A DNA stretch of 8,561 nt from Pseudomonadota bacterium (GTDB lineage Bacteria; Pseudomonadota; Alphaproteobacteria; Rhizobiales; Rhizobiaceae): NCBI GenBank assembly GCA_023390055.1, contig JAEWDP010000065.1, positions 1-8,561 on the forward strand. The letters run 5' to 3'. A program made the position numbers and the translations under genes. Positions 1 to 6,454 of this stretch are shown here, in pieces. Each line of letters opens with the position of its first letter. The first letter of the stretch is position 1. The notes below the pieces were generated by a model. The model worked only from the letters and a program-made list of their open reading frames with translations. It was not told where the DNA came from and did no database searches.

Positions 1-689
1 AGGCGATTGACGCCGGGGCGCGACATTTGACCTGACTGGCGGCCTGACTGGCGGCCTGACTGGCGACCTGACTTGCTGCCTGACTTTCGACCTGATTGGC
101 AATTGTCGCCATTGGCCGCGTACATGAAATCCGGCCCTGGCCCGCCATCCATGGCAATGATGGCAACACGGCGTGTGGATTGCTCACCGGTGACCGTGGC
201 GGTCCCGGCACGTGATGCCTCATCATGATCGCGACCAAGTCCTGCATGCAGGAAGCCACGTCTTTCCACCTCCTCAAGTGTTGAGAGCACTCCGGATGGA
301 CCAAGATCAAAGGCATGGTTGTTGGAAAGCGACAGCGCCTTGAAACCGATCTGTGACAGGCAATCGAGCACCATCGGATCACTGCAGCCGAAGAAGGAGC
401 CTTTTAGTGGCCAGCCACCATGACGGCCAAAGATCGTTCCCTCGAAATTGGTAAATGACAGATCAGCCTTTTGAAGAATGGCCTGAACCGCACGAAACCC
501 GGCTTCTTCATGCAGGGCTGGCGCTGTCTCAGCGCGGATATCATGCTTGATGAGGGATTGGCCGGTGACGGCGAGCGTAAAGAGCCCTGACCATTGGCTT
601 GTCTCAATTAGCGATGTTGAAAGGCATGAAGAAGGTTGCCAGACAAAGCTACATCTCAGTTGTACGGGATGGATGCTGATCGGTATCAC
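1..689 (-). CDS. CapA-family (poly-gamma-glutamate synthesis type) protein, N-terminal part, runs off left edge
   Basis: A continuous minus-strand reading frame crosses the left edge, leaving 229 codons here. It reads as a CapA-family protein, a metallophosphatase-like fold linked to poly-gamma-glutamate capsule synthesis or export. Visible family landmarks, numbered from GTG 689, are a LAVTGQSLIKHD strand near the start, NFEG at about residues 81-84, SNNHAFDLG with the conserved Asn-Asn-His at 123-125 (bases 315-323), and a later RPGVNRL segment. The first in-frame ATG lies inside the core (SDPMVLD), so it cannot be the start. The only standard upstream start is GTG at 689, which overlaps the stop of the upstream LysR gene as GTGA. 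No convincing Shine-Dalgarno precedes it, and the first 35 or so residues do not look like a CapA N-terminus, so the 5' end may have been replaced. A 12-bp repeat inserts Ser-Gly-Arg-Gln-like units before RPGVNRL. The family call is good; the start and whether the gene works are uncertain. Confidence 0.75.
   Translation of the reverse strand, partial: MIPISIHPVQLRCSFVWQPSSCLSTSLIETSQWSGLFTLAVTGQSLIKHDIRAETAPALHEEAGFRAVQAILQKADLSFTNFEGTIFGRHGGWPLKGSFFGCSDPMVLDCLSQIGFKALSLSNNHAFDLGPSGVLSTLEEVERRGFLHAGLGRDHDEASRAGTATVTGEQSTRRVAIIAMDGGPGPDFMYAANGDNCQSGRKSGSKSGRQSGRQSGRQSGQMSRPGVNR
31..102. repeat. Six tandem 12-bp units inside the CapA-family gene
   Basis: Six consecutive 12-base units on the plus strand begin at 31, 43, 55, 67, 79 and 91. 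The first two are identical (CCTGACTGGCGG), the third differs at one base, and the last three drift further. Because 12 is a multiple of three, the minus-strand CapA frame stays open, and each unit adds four residues: SGRQ, SGRQ, SGRQ, SGSK, SGRK, and a degenerate last copy. The gradient from identical to diverged copies fits replication-slippage expansion starting from one end. Confidence 0.9.
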
Positions 690-1636
690 GCTTGGTAAAT
701 ACTTGCCGTTTCGAGTTCTTCTTTAGCCTCGCGGACTAAGCTGACCAAGAAGTCCGCTACCACGCGCACCCGGCGTGACTGCCCCAGATCTGAATGGACG
801 GCGAGCCAGATTTCCTGGTCGATCCCAATGTCGGCCTGTACGCAAACGAGATTATTCTGCCGTCCGAGGAAGTGTGGCAATACGGCCAAGCCGACGCTGG
901 CGACTACCGCCGACAGTTGCGCCGATAGGGTAGTCGTCGTCAGAACAGGTGGATGGCCGCGAAGCGCTCGTTCCACCCATTGAGCGGCGGGAAGATGACC
1001 GTAAGTCTCGCACCATGTGATGAATTTGTCAGTTTCAAGCCGAGCCGCTTCCTGTCTCTGTTTGGCATAGGCCCGCGAAGCATAAAGACCGAAGCCAAGC
1101 GTGCCGAGGCGTCGGATCGTGACATTGCCGCGCTGAGGCTTGACCAGCCTGACAGCAAGATCGGCATCACGCCGATGCAGGTTGACTGTCTGGACATCAG
1201 TGACAACTTCAAGCGTCAGGTCAGGATATTGGCTCGTCAGCTTCGGTAGCGCCGGGATGATGACGTGGTTCGCAAGCGTCTCTGCCGTGGCAAGCCTCAC
1301 CCGTCCAGCGATCGCAGCTTGTGCAGCCGATCCTTCGGTAAAGGCTTCGGCTGCCTGTTCCAGCGCCTCGGCACGTTCCAGCAGAGCCGCGCCATCATCA
1401 GTTAATCGATAGCCGTTTTGGTGCCGGCTGAACAGCGTCAGGCCGAGCGCGGCTTCCAGCCGCTCGATTTGGCGCGACACGGTGGCAAGACCGGTGCCGA
1501 GCTTCGTTGCCGCACCGCTCAACGATCCGCTGCGCGCAATGGCAAGGAAGACGCGCGCGTCGTCCCATCGCAGGCGGCTTCCATCACGGTTTCCGTTTTC
1601 GGAAATCAGTTTACGGTTATTGGCGGTTTTATTCAT
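686..1636 (-). CDS. LysR-type transcriptional regulator, divergent from the aldo/keto reductase
   Basis: This is a 316-residue LysR-family DNA-binding regulator. Numbered from ATG 1636, the winged helix-turn-helix spans about residues 24-80. It contains FLAIARSGSLSGAATKLG, then a recognition-helix region ATVSRQIERLEAALG, then LFSR and the wing YRLTDDGAALL. A linker helix follows, and the periplasmic-binding-protein-like effector domain starts near residue 111 (GRVRLATAE) and runs almost to the end. A TTG lies immediately upstream of the ATG, but the ATG is preferred. The N-terminus is about 20 residues longer than is typical before the HTH. The gene is divergent from the aldo/keto reductase with only 46 bp between the two starts, the usual arrangement when a LysR protein controls its neighbour and itself; that target is inferred. 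Its stop codon overlaps the possible GTG start of the CapA-family frame. The inducer cannot be read from sequence. Confidence 0.9.
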   Translation of the reverse strand: MNKTANNRKLISENGNRDGSRLRWDDARVFLAIARSGSLSGAATKLGTGLATVSRQIERLEAALGLTLFSRHQNGYRLTDDGAALLERAEALEQAAEAFTEGSAAQAAIAGRVRLATAETLANHVIIPALPKLTSQYPDLTLEVVTDVQTVNLHRRDADLAVRLVKPQRGNVTIRRLGTLGFGLYASRAYAKQRQEAARLETDKFITWCETYGHLPAAQWVERALRGHPPVLTTTTLSAQLSAVVASVGLAVLPHFLGRQNNLVCVQADIGIDQEIWLAVHSDLGQSRRVRVVADFLVSLVREAKEELETASIYQA

Positions 1637-1682
1637 CAAAAAAGAAAACCATGTTTAGCCAGTACAAGCAAGGAGCAAAGCA
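1637..1682. promoter_or_regulatory. Divergent control region between lysR and the aldo/keto reductase gene
   Basis: This 46-bp A/T-enriched gap separates two divergent starts, so both promoters must lie in it or extend into the coding regions. It contains an imperfect dyad at 1650-1668 of the form C-N-TGT-N3-G-N-C-N3-ACA-N-G. A LysR-type operator is expected about here. The dyad resembles, but does not exactly match, the T-N11-A consensus. The reductase Shine-Dalgarno AGGAG is at 1671-1675, seven bases before the ATG at 1683. I could not assign confident -35/-10 boxes on either strand. Confidence 0.45.
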
Positions 1683-2666
1683 ATGCAGCATCGAATGCTC
1701 GGCCCTGATCTTTCGGTCTCCGCGATCGGTCTTGGGTGCATGGGAATGAGCGAGTTCTATGGGCCGCGTGACGATGTGGAATCACTTGCGGTGCTGCAAC
1801 AGGCGGTCGATCTGGGCATCGACTTTCTCGACACCGCCGACATGTATGGCCCGCACCACAATGAGGAATTGATCGGGCGATTCCTTGCCGAAAGCGGTGC
1901 CAAGCTGAAGATCGCGACCAAGTTCGGCATCGTGCGCAAACCAGGCGAATACGCACGCAGCATCGACAACAGTGCCGATTACATGCGTCGTGCCTGTGAA
2001 GGATCGCTCAAGCGATTGGGAATTGAGCGGATTGACCTCTATTACGTCCATCGCATCGACCGTGAACGCCCCGTCGAAGAAACGATGGAGGGACTGGCCG
2101 CTCTGCGCCGCGAAGGTAAGATCGGTCATATCGGGCTTTGCGAAGTCAGCGCCGAGACGCTGCGCCGCGCCCATGCAGTCCATCCGGTCACAGCGGTCCA
2201 GACCGAATACTCGCTCTGGACCCGCGATGTGGAAGCCGAGATCCTGCCAACTTGCCGCGAACTGGGCATCGGCTTCGTCGCCTATTCGCCGCTTGGGCGC
2301 GGGTTCCTCACCGGAAGATTTCAAGCTGGATCGCAGTTCGAAGAAGGGGATTTTCGCGCCAGCTTGCCGCGCTTCACGCCGGATAACGCTGCGACCAACG
2401 GTGCACTGGTCGATGTCGTGCGGAGTATTGCAGACGAAAAGGAATGCACCCCGGCACAGGTGGCTTTGGCATGGCTGCTGGCCAAGGGCGACAACATCGT
2501 GCCGATCCCCGGCACCAAGCGGATCAAATATCTCGAAGAAAACGCTTCTGCCACTTCTGTAGGGCTGACTGCTGACGAACTTTCCGATTTAGAGCGCTCG
2601 ATCACTGTGCTTCCCATAGTAGGGGACCGTTACACGGCGGAAGGCATGAAGGGGGTCAACATATGA
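1683..2666 (+). CDS. Aldo/keto reductase, AKR13-like
   Basis: This 327-residue protein is of normal length for an NAD(P)H-dependent cytosolic aldo/keto reductase, which reduces aldehydes or ketones to alcohols. All four catalytic residues of the TIM-barrel family are present: Asp50 and Tyr55 in FLDTADMYG, Lys80 in ATKFG, and His123 in YYVHR. Other family signatures are the opening RMLGPDLSVSAIGLGCMGMS, then EYSLWTRDVE, YSPLGRGFLTG near residue 200, and the cofactor-loop segment IVPIPGTKR near 275-285. The overall pattern is closest to the AKR13/YakC-like group. The ATG is supported by AGGAG seven bases upstream. The stop overlaps the next gene as ATGA, so the two are probably translationally coupled. 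The natural substrate is unknown; with a quinone reductase and an exporter nearby, detoxification of reactive carbonyls is a reasonable inference. Confidence 0.92.
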   Translation: MQHRMLGPDLSVSAIGLGCMGMSEFYGPRDDVESLAVLQQAVDLGIDFLDTADMYGPHHNEELIGRFLAESGAKLKIATKFGIVRKPGEYARSIDNSADYMRRACEGSLKRLGIERIDLYYVHRIDRERPVEETMEGLAALRREGKIGHIGLCEVSAETLRRAHAVHPVTAVQTEYSLWTRDVEAEILPTCRELGIGFVAYSPLGRGFLTGRFQAGSQFEEGDFRASLPRFTPDNAATNGALVDVVRSIADEKECTPAQVALAWLLAKGDNIVPIPGTKRIKYLEENASATSVGLTADELSDLERSITVLPIVGDRYTAEGMKGVNI

Positions 2667-3040
2667 CTCTGGATCGACGTGCCAAGGCCCTTGCTCTTCT
2701 TGAGCAACTCGATCCTGACGCCCCAACACGAGTTGCCGCCAATCTGGACGCGCTGTCGGATGATTTCCTCGAAATCATTCTCGGCTTTTCATTCGCGGAT
2801 GTCGTGTCTCGTCCTGGCATCGATCTTCGCATCCGCGAGATGCTGACTGTCGCGGCTTTGATGGCGATGGGGACGGCGCCGGGACAACTGGAGTTCCATA
2901 TCCGCGCGGCCTTGAATACCGGCGTCACCCGCGAAGAGATCATCGAAATCCTTCTTCAGATAGCGGTCTATGCCGGTGTCCCTGCCTGCATGAATGGCAT
3001 CTCGGCCGCCAAAAAGGCCTTCGCTTCTCAAGGCGCCTGA
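2663..3040 (+). CDS. Carboxymuconolactone decarboxylase (CMD) family protein
   Basis: This 125-residue all-helical CMD-fold protein matches the length of single-domain family members such as PcaC. Recognisable features are DLRIREMLTVAALMAMG at about 54-70, QLEFHIRAALNTGVTREEIIEILLQ at about 75-99, and AVYAGVPACMNG after it. It has one cysteine, in PACMN, and no Cys-x-x-Cys, so it is not an AhpD-type disulfide peroxidase reductant. It is closer to the gamma-carboxymuconolactone decarboxylase side, although no other protocatechuate-pathway gene is present and true decarboxylase activity is not established. Its ATG overlaps the reductase stop by four bases, and a strong purine-rich site (AGGGGG, 2650-2655) lies seven bases upstream. 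Small CMD proteins often accompany oxidoreductases in stress or aromatic-compound operons. The family call is firm; the reaction is unknown. Confidence 0.88.
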   Translation: MTLDRRAKALALLEQLDPDAPTRVAANLDALSDDFLEIILGFSFADVVSRPGIDLRIREMLTVAALMAMGTAPGQLEFHIRAALNTGVTREEIIEILLQIAVYAGVPACMNGISAAKKAFASQGA

Positions 3041-3098
3041 CATTTCCGGCCCGCTCGTTCCGGGTCATCAGAGCTTCCAATTCCAAGGTTCAATTCAA

Positions 3099-4292
3099 AT
3101 GCAAGAACAAGAAGAACACGCCTCGTGGCGAAATTGGCTGGCTGTCGGTGTATTGGGGGTTGGATCATTTGCGATCGTCACCACGGAGCTGGCACCGATC
3201 GGCCTGCTGACTTCAATAGCAGGCGATCTCGGCGAGAGCGAAGCCAAGGTCGGCCTGATCGTTACTGGCTACGCCTGGATCGCGGCCTCTGGCGCATTAA
3301 TTTCGGCAATGACATTGGGACGGATACCACGGAAGCTGCTTCTTGTGGCGCTGATGCTGGTGCTGGCATTGTCCAGCGCCGTAGCGGCCATGACCACGAC
3401 CTTCCCGGCGCTTTTCGGCGCCAGAATCATTGGCGCGGTGGCTCACGGCATCTTCTGGGCGATGATCGGGACGCTCGGCGCGCAGATTGTTCCCGCCAGG
3501 CATGTCGGTGTTGCAACCTCGATCATTTTCGGCGGCGTGTCCGCAGCCAGTGTTCTGGGTGTTCCCTTGGCGGGAGTGATCGGTCACCTCGATAGCTGGC
3601 GAACAGCGTTTGGCTGTATCGCAGCACTATCTTTTGTGACCGCAGCCGCCATTGTTTTTTCGGTGCCGCCTGTCCAAGCCGCTGCGCCGGTGGGCAGCAA
3701 AGCTCTTTCCGCCATTGCCCGCGATCCGGTGTTTCTTCGAATTTACGGTGCGACGGCCTGCGCGATAACAGCGCATTTTGCTGCATTCACCTATATCGAA
3801 CCATTGCTTTCGGGCACTCTGCATATGCCCGCGAATACACTGTACGCGCTCCTTCTCGCGTTCGGTGTCGCCGGTCTCCTCGGCAATGTGCTGACCGGCG
3901 TCTTCGTGGACCGCTATCTCAAAGCGCTCCTGTTGGGGGCGCTCGCGTTGATGGCGTTATGTCTGGGTGGAATTGGATTGATCGGTGCGGACGCAGGCGC
4001 AGTTGTCGCCGGTATCCTGCTGGTTGGCTGGGGGATCGGTGTTGCGGCCGTCTTCGTCGGTTTTCAGACTTGGATTCTACGCGCAGCGGGTGACGCGGCA
4101 CTTCCCGCATCCGCAATATATGTCGCGATTTTCAATGCGGCGATTGGTACAGGCGCGTTGCTGGGTTCGATTGTTATTTCTTTCACCGATCTCGGCGGCC
4201 TCATGATGGTCGCAGCTGTCGCGCTCGCCGCCAGCCTCATACCCGTGACTTTCTTGTCGACGCCGGCCGGTTTGCAGCCGCCGAGAGAATAG
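3099..4292 (+). CDS. MFS exporter, DHA1 family, SotB/AraJ-like
   Basis: This 397-residue inner-membrane proton antiporter of the major facilitator superfamily has twelve predicted hydrophobic segments, the first at about residues 12-34. The TTELAPIGLL segment at 28-37 corresponds to the TEFVPVGLL segment of E. coli SotB, a sugar/IPTG exporter. GARIIGAVAHGIFWAMI in TM4, and AHFAAFTYIEPLL at the start of the C-terminal half, also align with SotB. Members export sugars, drugs or metabolites; the substrate here cannot be told. The start is set at ATG 3099, with AAGG at 3085-3088. An in-frame upstream ATG at 2994 would add 35 non-membrane residues encoded across the end of the CMD gene and was rejected. 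The gene lies 58 bp after the CMD gene on the same strand, so it is probably cotranscribed. It would plausibly expel a product or toxic substrate of the reductases. Confidence 0.9.
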   Translation: MQEQEEHASWRNWLAVGVLGVGSFAIVTTELAPIGLLTSIAGDLGESEAKVGLIVTGYAWIAASGALISAMTLGRIPRKLLLVALMLVLALSSAVAAMTTTFPALFGARIIGAVAHGIFWAMIGTLGAQIVPARHVGVATSIIFGGVSAASVLGVPLAGVIGHLDSWRTAFGCIAALSFVTAAAIVFSVPPVQAAAPVGSKALSAIARDPVFLRIYGATACAITAHFAAFTYIEPLLSGTLHMPANTLYALLLAFGVAGLLGNVLTGVFVDRYLKALLLGALALMALCLGGIGLIGADAGAVVAGILLVGWGIGVAAVFVGFQTWILRAAGDAALPASAIYVAIFNAAIGTGALLGSIVISFTDLGGLMMVAAVALAASLIPVTFLSTPAGLQPPRE

Positions 4293-4349
4293 GCTTGCCG
4301 CATTAGAGTTGCGTCACGGATACCGAAATAAAATTCCCGGAGAATACGT

Positions 4350-5321
4350 ATGGATACTGTAGTCCTCATGACCGGCGTCGGGGGTGTCGAAAAGCTGGAG
4401 ATTTCACAAATCTCGTCGAAACAGCCAGGGCCTGGCATGGCGCGGATCAGAAACCTCGCTATCGGCGTAAACTTCATCGACATCTATCACCGGACTGGCC
4501 TTTATCCCCTCTCTTTACCTGCCACCCTCGGCGTTGAGGGTGCCGGAGTGGTGGAAGCCTTGGGCGAAGGCGTCACTGGATTTTCAATCGGGGATCGCGT
4601 TGCCTATGCCGGTGCGCCGGTCGGTGCTTATGCAACGGCGCGCTCTTTGCCGGTCGCACGGCTCATCAAACTGCCGGACGGTATAGAGTTTCGCAGCGCA
4701 GCGGCGTCGATGCTCAAAGGGCTGACTGCCCATATGCTGCTGACCCGCACCTATGCCGTTGAGCGAGGGACTACCTTGCTTGTGCACGGAGCCGCTGGCG
4801 GCCTGGGTTCGATCCTCGTGCGCTGGGCGAAGCATCTCGGAGCCACGGTCATCGGCACGGCAGGGTCGGAAGCAAAGGCCGACATCGCGCGATCCTACGG
4901 TGCGGATCATATCATCGTCGGACGAAATGCTGATCTTGTGTCCGAGGTCGGATCGCTGACCCACGGCGTTGGTGTAGATTTTACCGTCGACGGGATCGGT
5001 GGTGATACGCTGCTTAAAAGCCTGGCTTGCACCCGGCGCTTCGGAACGGTCGCAAGCATCGGTCAGGCAGCCGGACCTATTCCGTCACTTGCGGTAGAGG
5101 ATATCGGTCCCATCCGTTCGTTGTCGCTCGCCCGGCCAAGTGTGATGGCTTATGCCGCCGACCTGCCAGCCTATCATCATGCAGCCGAAGCTTTGCTCGA
5201 AATGATGCAGAAAGGCGTCTGCACCGAGATTGGCGGCGAGTATCCTCTGGCCGACGCGGCGCAGGCTCAATCCGATCTTGAAGCCGGTCGCACGACCGGA
5301 AGCCTCTTGCTGATACCGTAG
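4350..5321 (+). CDS. qor: NADPH:quinone oxidoreductase, QorA-like (zinc-free medium-chain dehydrogenase/reductase)
   Basis: This 323-residue cytosolic enzyme matches E. coli QorA from start to end. Diagnostic segments are GVNFIDIYHRTGLYP at 39-53, GVEGAGVVEALG at 61-72, GDRVAYAGAPVGAYA at 81-95, AASMLKGLTAHMLL at 118-131, the nucleotide-binding HGAAGGLGS at 146-154, and the terminal GSLLLIP. The zinc ligands of alcohol dehydrogenases are absent, as expected for the zeta-crystallin/QOR branch. Family members reduce quinones with NADPH by one-electron transfer, or reduce alpha,beta-unsaturated carbonyls. The start is supported by GGAG at 4339-4342, seven bases from the ATG. The gap after the exporter is only 57 bp, so an operon is likely, although a separate promoter cannot be excluded. 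A LysR-type gene follows closely on the same strand. Confidence 0.93.
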   Translation: MDTVVLMTGVGGVEKLEISQISSKQPGPGMARIRNLAIGVNFIDIYHRTGLYPLSLPATLGVEGAGVVEALGEGVTGFSIGDRVAYAGAPVGAYATARSLPVARLIKLPDGIEFRSAAASMLKGLTAHMLLTRTYAVERGTTLLVHGAAGGLGSILVRWAKHLGATVIGTAGSEAKADIARSYGADHIIVGRNADLVSEVGSLTHGVGVDFTVDGIGGDTLLKSLACTRRFGTVASIGQAAGPIPSLAVEDIGPIRSLSLARPSVMAYAADLPAYHHAAEALLEMMQKGVCTEIGGEYPLADAAQAQSDLEAGRTTGSLLLIP

Positions 5322-5347
5322 GCTCCTCCATGCGTAGGCGGAGGAGC
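5322..5347 (+). promoter_or_regulatory. GC-rich hairpin just after qor, overlapping the proposed lysR start and hiding a strong SD-like motif
   Basis: A perfect 8-bp inverted repeat, GCTCCTCC at 5322-5329 and GGAGGAGC at 5340-5347, surrounds a 10-base loop. It starts one base after the qor stop. There is no T-run after it, so it is a poor intrinsic terminator. The right arm contains GGAGGAG, a strong Shine-Dalgarno match that would be masked when the stem forms. The first ATG of the following lysR frame (5330) lies in the loop. Its role is unproven: it could be a weak terminator, a translational control hairpin, or chance. Confidence 0.45.
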
Positions 5348-6301
5348 AACATTTCAGAAAGCGCAGAGCTGAGAAGTGCTATTCTTGGCGTTCGCGTTCC
5401 GATGGTCGCTTTGGTCCAGGCGCTCGCGGTCGCAGAGTATCTCAGCTTCCACCGTGCAGCGCAGGCGCTCGGCACCAGCCAGTCAAGCGTCAGCTCACGG
5501 ATAAAGGCGCTGGAGGAAGATTTGGGCGTCGTCCTCTTCGACCGTAACACGCGCGGCGTCCGCGTGACCGAAGCTGGCCGACGTTTCGTCGATCATGTCG
5601 AGGACGCGATGGGCATCCTCGACCGCGCCATCAAGACGGCGGGGATGCAAGCGTGCGGAAAGGAAAGCATGCTTCGCATCGGCATCCACGCCCTCACGCC
5701 GGGCTGCTTTCTAGACCGACTGCTGGAGCGGTTCCATACCAAGAATCCCGGCGTTCAACTGCATATCACCGAGGGCACGGCGCGCGATGGGCAAAACATG
5801 GTGCGAGAAAGCAGGCTTGATGTTGCCTTTATGGCCTGCACCCACCAAATCCCGGATCTCAATTCCCGCGTCATCTGGCGGGATCGGTTGATGGTGGCGC
5901 TGCCGGTGAAGCATCCCTTGGCAGCACAATCGGATGTGGAGTGGCAGCAGCTTGCGAGCGAAACCTTCCTTGTTCGCCATGGTGGGACCGGTCCACAGGT
6001 TCATGACCTTATTGTGCTTCGCTCGGCCGGGAAATGGCCAACGCCTACGATCCGCCGGGTCGATACTGGCCGCAGCGCACTGTTGTCGGTGATTGCTTCC
6101 GGGCATGGTGTCTCGCTTTTTGTTGAGGAAACCGCGGCGGCGTGCACGCCAAATCTGATTTTCCTTCCAGTGGTTGACGAACCCGAAGCCATCCCATTTT
6201 CGGCCATCTGGTCGCCCCACAACCGAGATCCCGCACTATTGAATTTACTCACGCTGGCGACACAGATGGGCCGCACAAAGCCGAAGTTTCATTCGCGATA
6301 G
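5330..6301 (+). CDS. LysR-type transcriptional regulator upstream of traG (traR-like position)
   Basis: This is a LysR-family regulator of 323 residues if it starts at ATG 5330. The HTH covers about residues 28-62 (LAVAEYLSFHRAAQALG, then SQSSVSSRIKALEEDLG), followed by VLFDR and the wing RGVRVTEAGRRF. The effector-binding domain starts near residue 113 (SMLRIGIHALTPG) and ends near 310. The start is doubtful. ATG 5330 has no Shine-Dalgarno and gives an odd MRRRRSN opening inside a hairpin loop. ATG 5402 gives 299 residues, closer to family length, but also lacks an SD. The best SD (5340-5346) is followed by in-frame ATT at 5351, a very rare start. The gene lies 8 bp after qor and 153 bp before traG, all on the same strand. 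Tn4371-like elements carry a LysR-type gene next to traG, so this may be the transfer regulator, or it may control qor. Both roles are inference. Confidence 0.88.
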   Translation: MRRRRSNISESAELRSAILGVRVPMVALVQALAVAEYLSFHRAAQALGTSQSSVSSRIKALEEDLGVVLFDRNTRGVRVTEAGRRFVDHVEDAMGILDRAIKTAGMQACGKESMLRIGIHALTPGCFLDRLLERFHTKNPGVQLHITEGTARDGQNMVRESRLDVAFMACTHQIPDLNSRVIWRDRLMVALPVKHPLAAQSDVEWQQLASETFLVRHGGTGPQVHDLIVLRSAGKWPTPTIRRVDTGRSALLSVIASGHGVSLFVEETAAACTPNLIFLPVVDEPEAIPFSAIWSPHNRDPALLNLLTLATQMGRTKPKFHSR

Positions 6302-6454
6302 TCCACCGTGAACGGTGCCGGAATTGTGCCGCCGTCACTCATCCGATTTGCCGCCGATAGTATTCGGCAGCCCTATGGCCACACCTTGGCTGTTGCACTT
6401 CCCGAAAACGCCATTCTCTGATCGGCTCCGTCTCTTTTGCCGATTGGAGTCTAT
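6302..6454 (+). promoter_or_regulatory. traG leader with small dyads
   Basis: This 153-bp non-coding gap lies between lysR and traG. Three short inverted repeats are visible. CACCGT-GA-ACGGTG (6304-6317) begins three bases after the lysR stop. GCCGA-6 nt-TCGGC is at 6353-6368. ATCGGC-12 nt-GCCGAT is at 6421-6444 and ends just before the traG Shine-Dalgarno GGAG at 6446-6449, which is five bases from the ATG. None is followed by a T-run, so none is a clear terminator. The first could be an operator. No confident promoter boxes were assigned. Confidence 0.4.

Noticed and set aside
31..102. CRISPR array
   Set aside because: The units are 12 bp, directly adjacent without spacers, and lie within a coding frame.
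404..607. Minus-strand 67-residue open frame starting at TTG 607
   Set aside because: It overlaps the CapA frame shifted by one position; the CapA frame carries recognisable NFEG and SNNHAFDLG motifs, and this one carries none.
1782..2324. Minus-strand 180-residue open frame
   Set aside because: It lies antisense within the aldo/keto reductase gene, whose full catalytic tetrad is on the plus strand.
2994..3098. Upstream ATG at 2994 that would extend the MFS exporter by 35 residues
   Set aside because: The extension overlaps the CMD gene, is not membrane-like, and ATG 3099 has an SD-like AAGG and gives a normal exporter N-terminus.
4293..4349. Separate promoter for qor
   Set aside because: TTGCCG at 4295 and TTGCGT at 4309 look like -35 boxes, but neither has a good -10 box at the right spacing.
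5322..5347. Intrinsic terminator for qor
   Set aside because: The stem is good but no U-tract follows; termination here is possible but not supported.
5077..5550. Minus-strand 157-residue open frame across the qor-lysR junction
   Set aside because: It crosses two well-supported plus-strand genes and shows low-complexity Arg/Ser-rich sequence typical of an antisense frame.
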